This document shows, piece after piece, positions 52,394 to 63,500 of a DNA stretch of 64,000 bases; positions within the stretch are counted from its first letter, which is position 1; the number at the start of each line of letters is the position of its first letter. The translations under genes and the position numbers were made by a program. The notes under the pieces are model-generated. The model was given only the letters and a program-made list of their open reading frames with translations, did no database searches and had not been told where the DNA came from. Origin of the DNA: Candidatus Pelagibacter sp. (GTDB lineage Bacteria; Pseudomonadota; Alphaproteobacteria; Pelagibacterales; Pelagibacteraceae); the NCBI GenBank assembly GCA_028101445.1, contig JAOHKR010000003.1, positions 10,084 to 74,083 of the forward strand, written 5' to 3'.

Positions 52394-52862
52394 AGATATA
52401 AATAAAGCAGCGATACAAAAAATAATTGCTAATAAAAAAATTACTGATTTTTCACCAGGCGATACGATTAAAGTAGGTGTAAAAATCGTTGAAGGTAAAA
52501 GAGAAAGAATTCAATTTTTTGAAGGAGTTTGCATTGCTAAAAAAAATAGAGATCTTAATTCTTCATTTACTGTTAGGAAAATCTCATTTGGAGAAGGTGT
52601 CGAAAGAACTTTTGCTCTTTATAGTCCAAACGTTGATTCTATCAAAGTTATAAGATCTGGAAAAGTTAGAAGAGCTAAACTTTATTATTTGAGAGACAGA
52701 AAAGGTAAGTCAGCGAGAATAGCAGAAAAGATTAAGAAAAAAATTGGCGTAGATGTATCTGTTAAACCAGTAGAACCAAAAGAAAAAGTAGTTGAGGCAG
52801 CAAAACAAGAAGCTTCAAAGGTCGAAACTAAAGACGACAAATCTGCTAACGAAAAAAAATAA
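52380..52862 (+). CDS. rplS: 50S ribosomal protein L19 with charged C-terminal extension
   Basis: 160 residues; L19 is typically 115-125. The core has [20 protein letters not shown] (about res 24-43), [33 protein letters not shown] and the [20 protein letters not shown] end. The last ~45 residues are Lys/Glu/Ala/Val-rich and low complexity, like the tail on S16 two genes earlier. The start is inside the trmD end (14-base overlap); leuC starts 8 bases after. Confidence 0.95.
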   Translation: MKNIEDINKAAIQKIIANKKITDFSPGDTIKVGVKIVEGKRERIQFFEGVCIAKKNRDLNSSFTVRKISFGEGVERTFALYSPNVDSIKVIRSGKVRRAKLYYLRDRKGKSARIAEKIKKKIGVDVSVKPVEPKEKVVEAAKQEASKVETKDDKSANEKK

Positions 52863-52870
52863 AAATTTTA

Positions 52871-54271
52871 ATGCCAAAAACGCTATATGATAAGATATGG
52901 GAAAACCATCTTGTCCATGAACAAGATGACGGAACTTGTTTGATCTATGTTGACAGACACTTAATTCATGAAGTGACTAGTCCACAAGCATTTGAAGGTT
53001 TAAGAATTCAAAAAAGAAAAGTAAGAAGACCAGAGCTGACGTTAGCTGTGCCAGATCACAATGTCCCCACCACCGATAGATCAAAAGGTATTGATGACGA
53101 AGAATCCAAAATTCAAGTTGATACATTAAGAGAAAACTGTAGAGAATTTGGTGTCGAACTTTTTGATGTTAACGATAAACGACAAGGCATAGTTCATATT
53201 ATTGGACCAGAACAAGGTTTTACTCAACCAGGTACAGTAATTGTTTGCGGTGATAGCCACACAGCCACACATGGAGCTTTTGGTGCATTAGCATTTGGTA
53301 TTGGAACATCTGAGGTAGAGCATGTTTTAGCTACTCAAACACTTATTCAAAAAAAATCAAAAAATTTTAGAATTAATGTTAATGGAAAATTACCTGCAGG
53401 AGTGACTGCTAAAGATGTAATTTTAAAAATTATAGGAACTATAGGAACTGCAGGTGGAACTGGTTTTGTAATTGAATTTGCTGGCAATGTCATAAAAAAT
53501 TTAAGCATAGAAGAAAGAATGACAGTTTGTAACATGACAATAGAAGCTGGAGCTAGAGCCGGATTAATCGCTCCAGACGAAAAGACTTTTAATTATTTTA
53601 AAGATAAACCCATGTCTCCAAAAGGACAAACTTGGGATAAAGCATTAGCTTATTGGAAAACACTATATTCAGATGATGGTTGTAAATTTGATAAAGAGAT
53701 CAATCTTGACGCTCAGGAAATTGAACCACTAGTAACCTGGGGAACTTCACCGCAAGATGTTGTACCTATAACAAGTGTAATCCCCGATCCCAGTAAAGAG
53801 TCTAATGAAGATAGAAAAGCTGCAATGGAAAGATCTCTTAATTACATGGGTTTAAAAGCAAATACTAAAATATCAGATATAAAAATAGACAAAGTGTTTA
53901 TCGGTAGCTGTACCAACGGTAGAATTGAAGACTTAAGAAATGCAGCAAAGCTTCTAAAAGGAAAAAAAGTAGCTTTAAATGTCAATGCAATGGTTGTTCC
54001 AGGATCAGGTTTAGTGAAAGCTCAGGCCGAAGAAGAAGGTTTAGATAAAATTTTTAAAGAAGCTGGGTTTGAATGGCGTGAACCAGGTTGCTCAATGTGT
54101 CTAGCAATGAATGCCGATAAATTAAAACCACAAGAAAGATGTGCATCTACATCTAATAGGAATTTTGAAGGACGACAAGGAAGAGGTGGGAGAACTCATT
54201 TAGTTAGCCCTGGAATGGCTATCGCCGCAGCTATTAGCGGTCATCTAGCAGATGTAAGAAAGATTCAATAA
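52871..54271 (+). CDS. leuC: 3-isopropylmalate dehydratase large subunit
   Basis: 466 residues. With LeuD isomerises 2- and 3-isopropylmalate in leucine synthesis. Aconitase-type 4Fe-4S ligands are in GSCTNGR and [27 protein letters not shown] (about res 28-45), [19 protein letters not shown] and [15 protein letters not shown] also match. Its stop overlaps the leuD start by one base. Order leuC-leuD-leuB-asd, all closely packed. Confidence 0.97.
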   Translation: MPKTLYDKIWENHLVHEQDDGTCLIYVDRHLIHEVTSPQAFEGLRIQKRKVRRPELTLAVPDHNVPTTDRSKGIDDEESKIQVDTLRENCREFGVELFDVNDKRQGIVHIIGPEQGFTQPGTVIVCGDSHTATHGAFGALAFGIGTSEVEHVLATQTLIQKKSKNFRINVNGKLPAGVTAKDVILKIIGTIGTAGGTGFVIEFAGNVIKNLSIEERMTVCNMTIEAGARAGLIAPDEKTFNYFKDKPMSPKGQTWDKALAYWKTLYSDDGCKFDKEINLDAQEIEPLVTWGTSPQDVVPITSVIPDPSKESNEDRKAAMERSLNYMGLKANTKISDIKIDKVFIGSCTNGRIEDLRNAAKLLKGKKVALNVNAMVVPGSGLVKAQAEEEGLDKIFKEAGFEWREPGCSMCLAMNADKLKPQERCASTSNRNFEGRQGRGGRTHLVSPGMAIAAAISGHLADVRKIQ

Positions 54272-54879
54272 TGGAAAAATTTACAAAAATTAAAAGTATA
54301 CCTGCATATCTAGCATTACAAAATATTGATACTGACATGATTATACCAAAGCAATTTTTAAAGACCATAAAAAGAACCGGATTAGGAAAAAGTCTTTTTT
54401 ATGAAATGAGGTATGATGAACAAGGTAAAAGTATAAAAGACTTTACTTTGAATAACGAGCCTTACAATAAATCAAAAATATTGTTATCTGGAAAAAATTT
54501 TGGGTGTGGTTCTTCTAGAGAACATGCTCCTTGGGCTCTATCAGATTTTGGAATTAAGTGCGTTATAAGTTCTAGTTTCGCAGATATATTTTACAACAAC
54601 TGCTTCAAGAACGGGATTTTACCTGTAAAAATAGATGAACAATCAGTATTAGAGTTAGCAGATTACTCTAAAAGGAAAGAGGAAATTGACGTAAATCTAG
54701 AAAATCAAGAAATTAAATTTGGTAATAAATCTATAAAATTCGATGTCGATGCATTTAAAAAGAAATGCTTAATAGAAGGTTTAGACGACATTGGTCTATC
54801 AATGGAAAAAGTAAGTCATATAGATAATTTTGAAAAAAAAATTGGTGTAGATAAGCCATGGTTGATGAAAAATGATTAA
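54271..54879 (+). CDS. leuD: 3-isopropylmalate dehydratase small subunit
   Basis: 202 residues. Swivel domain with [19 protein letters not shown] (about res 19-37) and the substrate loop [20 protein letters not shown] (about 71-90). [20 protein letters not shown] is also characteristic. One-base overlap with leuC and 8-base overlap with leuB, so co-translated with both. Confidence 0.96.
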   Translation: MEKFTKIKSIPAYLALQNIDTDMIIPKQFLKTIKRTGLGKSLFYEMRYDEQGKSIKDFTLNNEPYNKSKILLSGKNFGCGSSREHAPWALSDFGIKCVISSSFADIFYNNCFKNGILPVKIDEQSVLELADYSKRKEEIDVNLENQEIKFGNKSIKFDVDAFKKKCLIEGLDDIGLSMEKVSHIDNFEKKIGVDKPWLMKND

Positions 54880-55978
54880 AGTAAAAGATAGAAAAATATT
54901 ACTACTACCCGGAGACGGAATAGGCCCTGAAGTTATTAGAGAGGTAAGAAAAATAATTGAATGGTTTAATAAAAATAAATCTTTAGATTTTAAGATTGAA
55001 GAAGGTTTAGTTGGGGGAGCTTCATATGAAAAACATAAAAACCCAATTACCGATGAGGTTTTTTATAAAGCGCTAGAAAGTGAAGCTGTTATCTTAGGAG
55101 CTGTTGGAGGACCTAAGTATGATAATCTTGAATTTTCAAAAAGACCCGAAAGAGCTCTTTTAAAATTAAGAAAAGAATTAAAATTATTTGCAAATTTACG
55201 TCCAGCAATTTGCTTTAAACAATTAGTAGACGCTTCTCCACTGAAACCAGAGATAATTTCTGGTTTGGATATAATGATAGTTCGAGAATTAACAGGAGGA
55301 ATTTATTTTGGCGAACCAAGAGGAATTGAGCCAATAGAAAATAATGAAAGAAAAGGAATAAATACCCATACCTACACCACAAGTGAAATACAGAGAGTGG
55401 CAAAAGTTGCTTTTGACTTAGCAAAAAAAAGAAAAAATAAAGTTACGTCTTGTGAAAAGTCAAATGTAATGGAAGCAGGTGTTTTATGGAAAGAAGAGGT
55501 CCAGGCTCTTAAAGATAAAGATTATAAAAAAATTGAATTAAGTCATATGCTTGCTGATAATTGTGCTATGCAACTTTTAAGAGATCCAAAACAGTTTGAT
55601 GTGATCGTGACCGATAATTTATTTGGAGACATTCTTTCAGACGAAGCCGCGATGTTAACAGGGTCTTTAGGTTTATTACCCTCTGCCTCTTTAGGCGCTA
55701 AAGATAAAAATGGAAAAATTAGATCAATGTATGAACCTGTTCATGGCTCTGCTCCAGATATAGCAGGAAAAAATATAGCAAATCCTATAGCCACAGTGCT
55801 TAGTTTATCTATGGCTTTAAAATATTCTCTTGATTTAGATAAAGAAGCTGAAAAATTAGATTTAGCAGTTCAAAGTGTTCTTGATGATGGGCTAAGAACA
55901 AAAGATATCATGTCTAAAAACATGAAAGAGGTTTCCACTTCAGATATGGGTGATGCAATTATAGCAAAATTGAAATAA
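54872..55978 (+). CDS. leuB: 3-isopropylmalate dehydrogenase
   Basis: 368 residues. NAD-dependent oxidative decarboxylation of 3-isopropylmalate. Seen: [16 protein letters not shown] (about res 10-25), [23 protein letters not shown], the [20 protein letters not shown] metal-binding region (last 20 listed), and [19 protein letters not shown]. 12 bases before asd. Confidence 0.97.
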   Translation: MIKVKDRKILLLPGDGIGPEVIREVRKIIEWFNKNKSLDFKIEEGLVGGASYEKHKNPITDEVFYKALESEAVILGAVGGPKYDNLEFSKRPERALLKLRKELKLFANLRPAICFKQLVDASPLKPEIISGLDIMIVRELTGGIYFGEPRGIEPIENNERKGINTHTYTTSEIQRVAKVAFDLAKKRKNKVTSCEKSNVMEAGVLWKEEVQALKDKDYKKIELSHMLADNCAMQLLRDPKQFDVIVTDNLFGDILSDEAAMLTGSLGLLPSASLGAKDKNGKIRSMYEPVHGSAPDIAGKNIANPIATVLSLSMALKYSLDLDKEAEKLDLAVQSVLDDGLRTKDIMSKNMKEVSTSDMGDAIIAKLK

Positions 55979-55990
55979 AGTAGAGTTAAT

Positions 55991-56983
55991 ATGAATTTTG
56001 CAATAATTGGTGCTTCTGGAAATGTAGGAAGAAAAACAATTGAGATTTTAGAAAAATCTAAAATATCATTTAAAGATCTATATTTAGTTGCCTCAAAAAA
56101 AAGTGCAGGAAAAAAAATTAAATTTCGTGAGAAAGAAATTGAAATAGAAAATTTAGAAAATTATGATTTTTCTAAAGCTGAAATTACTATTTTTGCAGCA
56201 GGCAGCGATATAGCTAAAGAGTGGGCTCCAAAAGCAGCAAAAAAAACTATCGTAATTGATAATTCAAGTTTTTTTAGAATGCAAAAAAATATTCCTTTAG
56301 TTGTTCCAGAAGTGAATCCTGAGGCTCTATACAAGCATGAAAATATTATAGCAAATCCAAATTGCTCAACAATGCAAATGGTTCTAGCACTTAAGCCTTT
56401 ACATGATGAATATAAAATTAAAAGAGTTATCGTGTCAACTTACCAAGCTGTCTCTGGTGCCGGTAAAGAAGCTATGGATGAATTATTTGATCAAACAAAA
56501 AGTTTTTTAGATAAAAAAAATATTGTTTCTAAAAATTTTACAAAACAAATTGCCTTTAATTTAATTCCTCATATCGATGTTTTTGATAAAGATGGCTATA
56601 CAAAAGAAGAATTAAAAATGACGAATGAAACAAAAAAAATTTTAGATGAGAAAATAGAAGTGACTGCTACTTGCGTAAGAGTACCAGTAAGAACCGGGCA
56701 CTCAGAGTCAATGAATATTGAATTTGAAAAAGCTTTTGATTTAGAAAATATTATTAAAAAATTAGATAATGCACCAGGGTGTAAAGTTGTTGATGGTAGA
56801 AAAGATGGCGAATATATAACACCACTCGAAGCTGAGAACGACTATACGACATATATATCTAGAATTAGAAAAGATAATACTAACCCAAAAGCCATAAATA
56901 TTTGGGTAGTTTCAGATAACTTATTAAAGGGCGCAGCTTTAAATACAGTTCAAATAGCTGAGTGCCTAATGAAAAAACTTTAG
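55991..56983 (+). CDS. asd: Aspartate-semialdehyde dehydrogenase
   Basis: 330 residues. Makes aspartate semialdehyde for lysine, threonine, methionine and diaminopimelate. NADP loop GASGNVGRKTIEIL (res 7-20), catalytic Cys125 in ANPNCSTMQM, AVSGAGKEAMDEL, and late RVPVRTGHSES with the substrate-binding Arg and catalytic His. leuB-asd adjacency is a common alphaproteobacterial order. Confidence 0.96.
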   Translation: MNFAIIGASGNVGRKTIEILEKSKISFKDLYLVASKKSAGKKIKFREKEIEIENLENYDFSKAEITIFAAGSDIAKEWAPKAAKKTIVIDNSSFFRMQKNIPLVVPEVNPEALYKHENIIANPNCSTMQMVLALKPLHDEYKIKRVIVSTYQAVSGAGKEAMDELFDQTKSFLDKKNIVSKNFTKQIAFNLIPHIDVFDKDGYTKEELKMTNETKKILDEKIEVTATCVRVPVRTGHSESMNIEFEKAFDLENIIKKLDNAPGCKVVDGRKDGEYITPLEAENDYTTYISRIRKDNTNPKAINIWVVSDNLLKGAALNTVQIAECLMKKL

Positions 56984-57003
56984 TATTAGTTTATAATTTA
57001 TTT

Positions 57004-57390
57004 ATGCAATATAAAAATAATCCACTTAGCCCACATCTTCAGATTTATAAATGGCAAATTTCATCACTATTATCTATAGCCCACAGAATAGTTGGAGTAA
57101 TAAATATTATAGCTATTACTGCAATTTGTATTTGGAGTTTATTATTATTATTAGGAATTGAAAGTTATCAGCCAATAAATTTTTTTCTAAATACTTTTTT
57201 TGGAAAATTTATAGCGGTGAGTCTTTGTTGGACTTTTAGTTTCCATATATTAAATGAGTTAAGACATCTTATATGGGACCTTGGATACGGTTTTGATTTA
57301 AAGGTTTCAAAAATTACTGGAATACTTGCGTTAATCGGCTCTTTCGTATTTGCTGTATTATTTTATTTACTAGGAAAAAATATTTTTTAA
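57004..57390 (+). CDS. sdhC: Succinate dehydrogenase cytochrome b556 subunit
   Basis: 128 residues from ATG 57004 (the frame is open 14 codons upstream but homologues start at NxPLSPHLQIYKW). NPLSPHLQIYKWQISSLLSI followed by AHRIVGVINI is the SdhC signature, with Ser/Arg at the quinone site. The heme-ligand His is in SFHILNELRHLIWDLG. Three membrane helices. First gene of sdhCDAB; 2-base gap to sdhD. Confidence 0.95.
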   Translation: MQYKNNPLSPHLQIYKWQISSLLSIAHRIVGVINIIAITAICIWSLLLLLGIESYQPINFFLNTFFGKFIAVSLCWTFSFHILNELRHLIWDLGYGFDLKVSKITGILALIGSFVFAVLFYLLGKNIF

Positions 57391-57392
57391 TT

Positions 57393-57722
57393 ATGCATGT
57401 ATCAACAAAAAAATGGCTATTTACTAAAATTAGTTCATTAATCCTTTTACCATTAATGACTTGGTTCATTATAAATTTTGTATCTATTTACGATGGGAAT
57501 TATTCTGAAGTAGTTATTTTTTTTACTCAGAATCCCTCAAAAATCATCTTTTCAATCTTTATTGTTTTTGCGTTTTTTTTCTCTGCACTTACAATTAGTG
57601 AGATTTTTGAGGACTATATTCAAGATGAAAAAATCAAAAATGTCGCAAATAAACTATTGAATATATTTGCTATAGTAATGCCATTGATAACTATTTTAGG
57701 AATTTTTAATTTAACAGTATGA
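57393..57722 (+). CDS. sdhD: Succinate dehydrogenase membrane anchor subunit
   Basis: 109 residues, three hydrophobic helices (about 13-32, 45-66, 85-105). SdhD is poorly conserved. The opening [22 protein letters not shown] resembles the usual W...R.TAI.L.PL..W pattern (first 20 listed as res 4-23), and the gene's place between sdhC and sdhA settles it. The usual heme-ligand His of helix 2 is not obvious here. Overlaps sdhA by 4 bases. Confidence 0.87.
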   Translation: MHVSTKKWLFTKISSLILLPLMTWFIINFVSIYDGNYSEVVIFFTQNPSKIIFSIFIVFAFFFSALTISEIFEDYIQDEKIKNVANKLLNIFAIVMPLITILGIFNLTV

Positions 57723-59494
57723 GCGCTTATAAAATAATAGACCATGAGTATGATGTAGTTGTTCTAGGAGCTGGAGGCTCTGGTTTAAGAGCTGCTGTAG
57801 GTTTGTCTGAAGCAGGGCTAAAAACTGCGTGTATCTCAAAAGTATTTCCTACAAGAAGCCATACATCTGCCGCTCAAGGAGGAATTTCGGCAGCATTAGG
57901 AAACATGGGTGAAGATGATTGGAGATGGCATATGTACGACACAGTCAAAGGATCCGATTGGCTTGGAGACCAAGATGCTATCGAATATTTATGTAAAGAA
58001 GCACCAAGAGCTGTTGTTGAACTTGAAAGATATGGAGTTCCCTTTAGCAGAACTGACGACGGAAAAATTTATCAAAGACCTTTTGGAGGGATGACTAAAA
58101 ATTATGGAAACGGAACTGCACAAAGAACATGTGCTGCAGCCGACCGAACAGGCCATGCAATTTTACACACCTTATATGGTCAAGCTTTAAAACATAATAC
58201 AGAATTTTTTATTGAGTACTTTGCACTAGATCTAATTATGAAGAATGGAGAATGCAAAGGTATTATTGCATGGAACTTAACAGATGGAACTATTCACAGA
58301 TTTAGATCACAGACCACTATTATAGCAACAGGTGGTTACGGAAAAGTTTATCAATCAGCAACTTCAGCTCACACTTGCACAGGAGATGGCAATGCAATGG
58401 TTTTAAGAGCAGGTTTGCCATTACAAGATATGGAGTTTGTTCAATTTCATCCAACAGGAATTTATGGTGTAGGATGTTTGATAACTGAAGGTGCAAGAGG
58501 TGAAGGTGGATTTCTTGTGAATGGAAAAGGTGAGAGATTTATGGAAAGATATGCTCCTAATGCAAAAGATTTAGCCTCAAGAGATGTCGTGAGTCGTTCA
58601 ATGGAAATGGAAATTAATGAAGGTCGTGGTGTTGGTAAAGATAAAGATCACATAAGCTTACATCTTGACCACTTAGATAAAGAAGTTTTAGATGAGAGAT
58701 TGCCCGGAATAACGGAAGCAGCAAAAACATTTGCTAATGTTGATATAAACAAACAACCGATTCCAGTGGTGCCTACAGTTCATTATAATATGGGAGGTAT
58801 ACCAACAAACTATAAAGCTGAAGTTTTAACATTAAATGGATCTGAAAAAACAGTACCAGGATTAATGGCTATAGGAGAAGCTGCTTGTGTATCAGTTCAT
58901 GGAGCAAATAGATTAGGATCTAATTCTTTAATTGACCTCGTAGTTTTTGGAAGAGCAGCAGCTAAAAGAGCGGCAGAATTAGTAAAACCTGGAGCACCTC
59001 ATGAGGAAGTTTCAAAATCAGAAACAGACAAATGTTTAGATAGATTTGACAAAATTAGAAATTCAAGTGGTTCCACAATGACATCGGAGTTAAGAATAAA
59101 AATGCAAAAAACGATGCAATCGAAATGTGCAGTTTTTAGAACAGAAAAAACTTTGAAGGAAGGTGTTGACCAAATAAGAAAACCCTACGAAGGTATGAAC
59201 GATATTTCCGTAAAAGATAAATCTTTACTATTTAATACAGATTTAGTCGAAACTTTGGAATTTGATAATTTAATACGTCAAGCTCTTACAACAATGGACT
59301 CGGCTTATAACAGAAAAGAAAGTAGAGGTGCACATGCGAGAGAAGATTATAGTAAAAGAGATGATAAAAACTTTATGAAGCATACTTTAGCCTGGCAAAG
59401 TGATAATAAAGTAGAAATTAAATATAGAGATGTTCACTCAAGAACTTTGACAAATGATGTTCAATATTTTCCTCCCAAAGAAAGAGTTTACTAA
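57719..59494 (+). CDS. sdhA: Succinate dehydrogenase flavoprotein subunit
   Basis: 591 residues. Oxidises succinate to fumarate. FAD-binding [18 protein letters not shown] (res 17-34) and the covalent FAD-linked His in [19 protein letters not shown]. Catalytic region [20 protein letters not shown] with the active-site Arg, [11 protein letters not shown], and [20 protein letters not shown]. The C-terminal [14 protein letters not shown] is standard. Confidence 0.98.
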   Translation: MSAYKIIDHEYDVVVLGAGGSGLRAAVGLSEAGLKTACISKVFPTRSHTSAAQGGISAALGNMGEDDWRWHMYDTVKGSDWLGDQDAIEYLCKEAPRAVVELERYGVPFSRTDDGKIYQRPFGGMTKNYGNGTAQRTCAAADRTGHAILHTLYGQALKHNTEFFIEYFALDLIMKNGECKGIIAWNLTDGTIHRFRSQTTIIATGGYGKVYQSATSAHTCTGDGNAMVLRAGLPLQDMEFVQFHPTGIYGVGCLITEGARGEGGFLVNGKGERFMERYAPNAKDLASRDVVSRSMEMEINEGRGVGKDKDHISLHLDHLDKEVLDERLPGITEAAKTFANVDINKQPIPVVPTVHYNMGGIPTNYKAEVLTLNGSEKTVPGLMAIGEAACVSVHGANRLGSNSLIDLVVFGRAAAKRAAELVKPGAPHEEVSKSETDKCLDRFDKIRNSSGSTMTSELRIKMQKTMQSKCAVFRTEKTLKEGVDQIRKPYEGMNDISVKDKSLLFNTDLVETLEFDNLIRQALTTMDSAYNRKESRGAHAREDYSKRDDKNFMKHTLAWQSDNKVEIKYRDVHSRTLTNDVQYFPPKERVY

Positions 59495-59497
59495 ATA

Positions 59498-60274
59498 ATG
59501 GTTCAATTTAACTTGCCACAAAATTCTAAAATTGAAGTTGGCAAGCACTACAAAGACATAACTAATTCAAATAATTTAAAAAAAGTAAACGTATATAGAT
59601 GGGATCCATCAACTGGGCAAAATCCAAGAGTTGATACATTTGAAGTTGATATGGATAATTGTGGACCAAAAGTTTTAGATATATTGTTTAAAATTAAAAA
59701 TGAAATAGATCCATCTCTAACTTTTAGGAGATCATGCGCCCATGGAGTTTGTGGTTCGTGTGCAATGAATATAGATGGTGTAAATACATTAGCTTGCATA
59801 AAATCTCATACGGATATCAATGGTGATTTAAATGTTTATCCTCTTCCTCATTTAAAAGTAATTAAAGATTTAATTGGAGATTTAACGACACTATATAAAC
59901 AATATGAATCGATTAAACCATGGCTTACAACAGAACAAACTGGTGAAGAAAAAACAGAATTAAAACAAACTCAAAAAGATAGAGAAAAATTAGATGGATA
60001 TTACGAATGTATTTTGTGTGCCTGTTGTTCCACATCTTGTCCAAGTTACTGGTGGAATGGAGATAAATATCTGGGCCCCGCGGTATTATTACAAGCTTAT
60101 CGTTGGATAAATGATAGTAGAGATAGAGATAGAAAAGAGAGATTAAAAAAAGTTGCAGATGAACTAAAATTATATAGGTGTCATACCATTATGAATTGTA
60201 CTAATTCATGCCCAAAAGGATTGAATCCTGCAAAAGCTATCGGTTCTATTAAGAAAATGCTTGCAACAAGCTAA
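59498..60274 (+). CDS. sdhB: Succinate dehydrogenase iron-sulfur subunit
   Basis: 258 residues. Carries electrons from SdhA to quinone through three clusters: 2Fe-2S in [18 protein letters not shown] with the later LAC; 4Fe-4S in [18 protein letters not shown]; and 3Fe-4S in [17 protein letters not shown]. Length and layout are normal. Three bases after sdhA; a 23-bp gap follows before mmsA. Confidence 0.98.
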   Translation: MVQFNLPQNSKIEVGKHYKDITNSNNLKKVNVYRWDPSTGQNPRVDTFEVDMDNCGPKVLDILFKIKNEIDPSLTFRRSCAHGVCGSCAMNIDGVNTLACIKSHTDINGDLNVYPLPHLKVIKDLIGDLTTLYKQYESIKPWLTTEQTGEEKTELKQTQKDREKLDGYYECILCACCSTSCPSYWWNGDKYLGPAVLLQAYRWINDSRDRDRKERLKKVADELKLYRCHTIMNCTNSCPKGLNPAKAIGSIKKMLATS

Positions 60275-60297
60275 AACCTTATTTAATCAATTACATC

Positions 60298-61791
60298 ATG
60301 AAAACTATTGAGCACTTTGTTAACGGAAAGTCTTTCAGCGGTGATTCAAAAAAAATGGGAAAAATTTTTAACCCAGCTACGGGAGAACAAGAGTCTGAAG
60401 TAAAATTAGCTACCACAAAAGATGTAAACGAAGCAGTTGCAAAAGCAAAAAAAGCATTTGAAAATTGGTCAAACAAACCTCCCCTTCAAAGAGCTAGAGT
60501 AATGTTTAAATTTAAGGAATTAATTGAAAAAAATTCAGACGAACTTACCAAAATAATAGTAGCAGAACATGGTAAAGTTTATGAAGACGCTAAAGGATCA
60601 TTGAATCGAGGTTTGGAAGTAGTTGAATACGCATGTGGAATTCCACAAATATTAAAAGGGGAATTTACAGAAAATGTTGGGTCTAGCGTCGATAGTTGGT
60701 CCATAAGACAACCCCTTGGAGTTTGTGCGGGAATTACGCCATTTAATTTTCCGGCAATGGTTCCTATGTGGATGTTTCCAATGGCAATTGCTTGTGGAAA
60801 CACCTTTGTTTTAAAACCATCAGAAAAAGATCCTTCATGTTCAATGAGATTAGCAGAGTTATTAAAAGAAGCAGGTTTACCAGATGGAGTTTTTAATGTT
60901 GTTAATGGAGATAAAGAAGCAGTTGATGCTTTAATAAATAATAAAGATGTTGTTGCAATGAGTTTTGTTGGATCAACACCCATTGCAAAGTATATCTATG
61001 AAAATTGTGCAAAAAATGAAAAAAGAGTTCAAGCTTTAGGTGGCGCTAAAAATCACTGTGTAGTAATGCCTGATTGTGATTTGGATCAAGCGGTCAATGG
61101 TTTAATGGGGGCCGCTTATGGATCAGCAGGAGAAAGATGCATGGCACAATCAGTTGCTGTTGCTGTTGGAGGAATTGGAGATAAATTAGTTAGTTCTCTA
61201 GCTAAAAAAGTAGAAGCACTTAAAGTTGGACCTGGCATGGACAAACAATCTGAGATGGGTCCATTAATTACAAAAGAACATTTAGCCAAAGTTAAAAGCT
61301 ATGTAGATATTGGTGAAAAAGAGGGAGCTAAGCTAATTGTAGATGGTAGAAATTTTAAATTACAAGGATACGAGAAGGGATATTACATTGGGGGATGTTT
61401 ATTTGATCACGTAACTAAAGACATGAGAATTTACAAAGAAGAAATATTTGGTCCAGTATTATCTATTATTAGAGCAAAAGATTTTGACGAAGCTTTAGAA
61501 TTAGTTAACGATCATGAGTTTGGAAATGGAGCAAGCATTTTTACAAGAGACGGGGATACGGGTAGAACATTCTCTAATAAAGCAAAAATTGGAATGATTG
61601 GCGTAAATATACCAATACCAGTTCCAATGGCTTTCCATAGTTTTGGTGGCTGGAAAAGGTCTTTATTTGGTGATCAACACATGCATGGACCAGAAGGAGT
61701 AAGATTTTATACAAAATTAAAAACCATAACATCAAGGTGGCCATCAGGACAAAGGTCTAACCCTGAATTTATCATGCCAACTATGAAATAA
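60298..61791 (+). CDS. mmsA: CoA-acylating methylmalonate-semialdehyde dehydrogenase
   Basis: 497 residues. Oxidises (methyl)malonate semialdehyde to propionyl- or acetyl-CoA with NAD and CoA, in valine, pyrimidine, inositol or beta-alanine breakdown. Catalytic Cys281 in SAGERCMAQSVAVAVG; MmsA-specific PLGVCAGITPFNFPAMVPMW (about res 140-159) and GGAKNHCVVMPDCDLDQAV; C-terminal FGGWKRSLFGD. Which pathway it serves is not shown by the neighbours (sdh, mdh). 12 bases before mdh. Confidence 0.93.
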   Translation: MKTIEHFVNGKSFSGDSKKMGKIFNPATGEQESEVKLATTKDVNEAVAKAKKAFENWSNKPPLQRARVMFKFKELIEKNSDELTKIIVAEHGKVYEDAKGSLNRGLEVVEYACGIPQILKGEFTENVGSSVDSWSIRQPLGVCAGITPFNFPAMVPMWMFPMAIACGNTFVLKPSEKDPSCSMRLAELLKEAGLPDGVFNVVNGDKEAVDALINNKDVVAMSFVGSTPIAKYIYENCAKNEKRVQALGGAKNHCVVMPDCDLDQAVNGLMGAAYGSAGERCMAQSVAVAVGGIGDKLVSSLAKKVEALKVGPGMDKQSEMGPLITKEHLAKVKSYVDIGEKEGAKLIVDGRNFKLQGYEKGYYIGGCLFDHVTKDMRIYKEEIFGPVLSIIRAKDFDEALELVNDHEFGNGASIFTRDGDTGRTFSNKAKIGMIGVNIPIPVPMAFHSFGGWKRSLFGDQHMHGPEGVRFYTKLKTITSRWPSGQRSNPEFIMPTMK

Positions 61792-61803
61792 AAAAGGAGA
61801 TAT

Positions 61804-62763
61804 ATGAGAAAAAAAATTACTTTAATAGGAGCAGGTCAAATTGGAGGAACATTAGCACACTTAATTGCTCTGAAAGAATTGGGAGATGTAGTTCTTTTTG
61901 ATGTAGCCGCAGGTATAGCTAAAGGTAAAGCCCTTGACATCGCACAGTCTTCTCCGGTCGATGGATTTAATATTAATTTATCTGGAACAGATAATTACGA
62001 AGATACGAAAAATTCTGATGTAATTATAATAACAGCAGGTGTTCCTAGAAAACCAGGTATGACAAGGGATGATCTATTAGGAATAAATCTTAAAATAATT
62101 AAACAGGTGGCAGAGGGCATAAAAAAAACATCCCCAAATGCTTTTGTAATTTGTATTACTAATCCATTAGATGTAATTGTAATGGCTCTTCAAAAATATT
62201 CTGGCTTACCAAAAAATAAAATTATAGGTATGGCTGGAATATTAGACTCCTCCAGGTTTATTTACTTTTTATCTAAAGAATTTCAGGTTCCAGTGCAAAA
62301 AATTAAATCACTAGTTCTTGGGGGGCATGGAGATAGTATGGTTGCAATGCTGGGTCATACACAGATAGAAGGAAAAAAAATTAATGATTTGGTTAAAGAA
62401 GGAAAAATAACAAAAGAAAGATTGGATGAAATAGTTGATAGAACAAAAAAAGGTGGTGCTGAAATTGTAAAATATTTAGAAAAAGGTTCAGCTTTTTATG
62501 CACCTGCTGCATCAGGTGTTGAGATGGCTGAGAGTTATTTAAAAGATTTAAAAAAACAATTGCCTTGTGCCGCATACTTAAACGGAGAGTATGAGACAAA
62601 AAATTTATATGCAGGTGTGCCAGTCATTATTGGATCAAAAGGAGTTGAAAAAATCATTGAGATAAAATTAAGTGAGGAAGAAAAGTTAAATTTTCAAAAT
62701 TCAATAAAATCTGTTGAAGATTTATTTATTGCAGCTCAAAAAATTGATCCTGATTTAAAATAA
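61804..62763 (+). CDS. mdh: Malate dehydrogenase (LDH-like type)
   Basis: 319 residues. NAD-dependent malate/oxaloacetate interconversion in the TCA cycle. NAD loop [19 protein letters not shown] (about res 8-26), substrate-specificity loop [18 protein letters not shown] with the Arg pair of malate dehydrogenases, and catalytic His in [11 protein letters not shown]. Good ribosome-binding site AAGGAG 6 bases before ATG. In many alphaproteobacteria sucCD follows; here the next gene is a convergent methyltransferase, so the TCA cluster ends. Confidence 0.97.
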   Translation: MRKKITLIGAGQIGGTLAHLIALKELGDVVLFDVAAGIAKGKALDIAQSSPVDGFNINLSGTDNYEDTKNSDVIIITAGVPRKPGMTRDDLLGINLKIIKQVAEGIKKTSPNAFVICITNPLDVIVMALQKYSGLPKNKIIGMAGILDSSRFIYFLSKEFQVPVQKIKSLVLGGHGDSMVAMLGHTQIEGKKINDLVKEGKITKERLDEIVDRTKKGGAEIVKYLEKGSAFYAPAASGVEMAESYLKDLKKQLPCAAYLNGEYETKNLYAGVPVIIGSKGVEKIIEIKLSEEEKLNFQNSIKSVEDLFIAAQKIDPDLK

Positions 62764-63450
62764 TTATTTTTTTTTGTAAACTGCGACGATACATTTACCA
62801 AAATTATATCTTGTTATAAAATCAACAAATATTGTTATTGGAGTAAAAATTTTATCCCATAAAAATATTTTTAGGTCTGAAGGGTAAGTTTCGTTTTTAT
62901 AGAAAACTTTATTCAAGTAGTATAAAAAATATCCTAAGGTATCTAGATATTTAAAATCTATTAACTTCAAATCAAGAAGATCTCTTTTAAAAAAATTTTT
63001 CTCATATCTCCTAAAATGTCCTACAGCTTTATCTAAGTTTCCATATATTTTTTGATGTGCAGGAACCATTATAATTAAATGCCCTCCATCATTCAATTTT
63101 TTTTTAGCATTTTCTATTTCTACTAGATCGTTTTCAATATGCTCTAAAACATGAAAGTATAAAATTGAGTCAAACTTAGCATCGATTTCATCAATTGATG
63201 AATGTAATACTTTTATATTATTATTGTCTTTAAACGCTACTTTTAAGCTATTAATATTATTTAGATCTTTTTCTGTAAGAATAATATTTTTTAAATTTGG
63301 ATGGTAATAGCTTCTGGTAAAACTACCACAACCTGCCCCAACTTCGATTATATCCCCTTTAATGTATTTTTTAATAATTGATAAACAATAATTTATATGT
63401 AAATTTGCATTATCAAATCTTTCAGTCGCTGTTTTTGGGTAATTTTCCAT
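62764..63450 (-). CDS. Class I SAM-dependent methyltransferase
   Basis: 228 residues. SAM motif I IIEVGAGCGSFTRSYY (about res 35-50), motif II region SILYFHVLEHIENDLVE, and GGHLIIMVPAHQKIYGNLDK. This matches the methyltransferase group often found with glycosyltransferases and lipid or polysaccharide genes. The C-terminal part is hydrophobic and positively charged (FKYLDTLGYFLYYLNKVFYK), suggesting peripheral membrane contact. Substrate unknown. Ends directly against mdh; divergent from the membrane protein at 63501. Confidence 0.85.
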   Translation of the reverse strand: MENYPKTATERFDNANLHINYCLSIIKKYIKGDIIEVGAGCGSFTRSYYHPNLKNIILTEKDLNNINSLKVAFKDNNNIKVLHSSIDEIDAKFDSILYFHVLEHIENDLVEIENAKKKLNDGGHLIIMVPAHQKIYGNLDKAVGHFRRYEKNFFKRDLLDLKLIDFKYLDTLGYFLYYLNKVFYKNETYPSDLKIFLWDKIFTPITIFVDFITRYNFGKCIVAVYKKK

Positions 63451-63500
63451 TTTAAGTTTTTTTATTATACTATAATACAGTAGTTTATTTCAATATTTGT

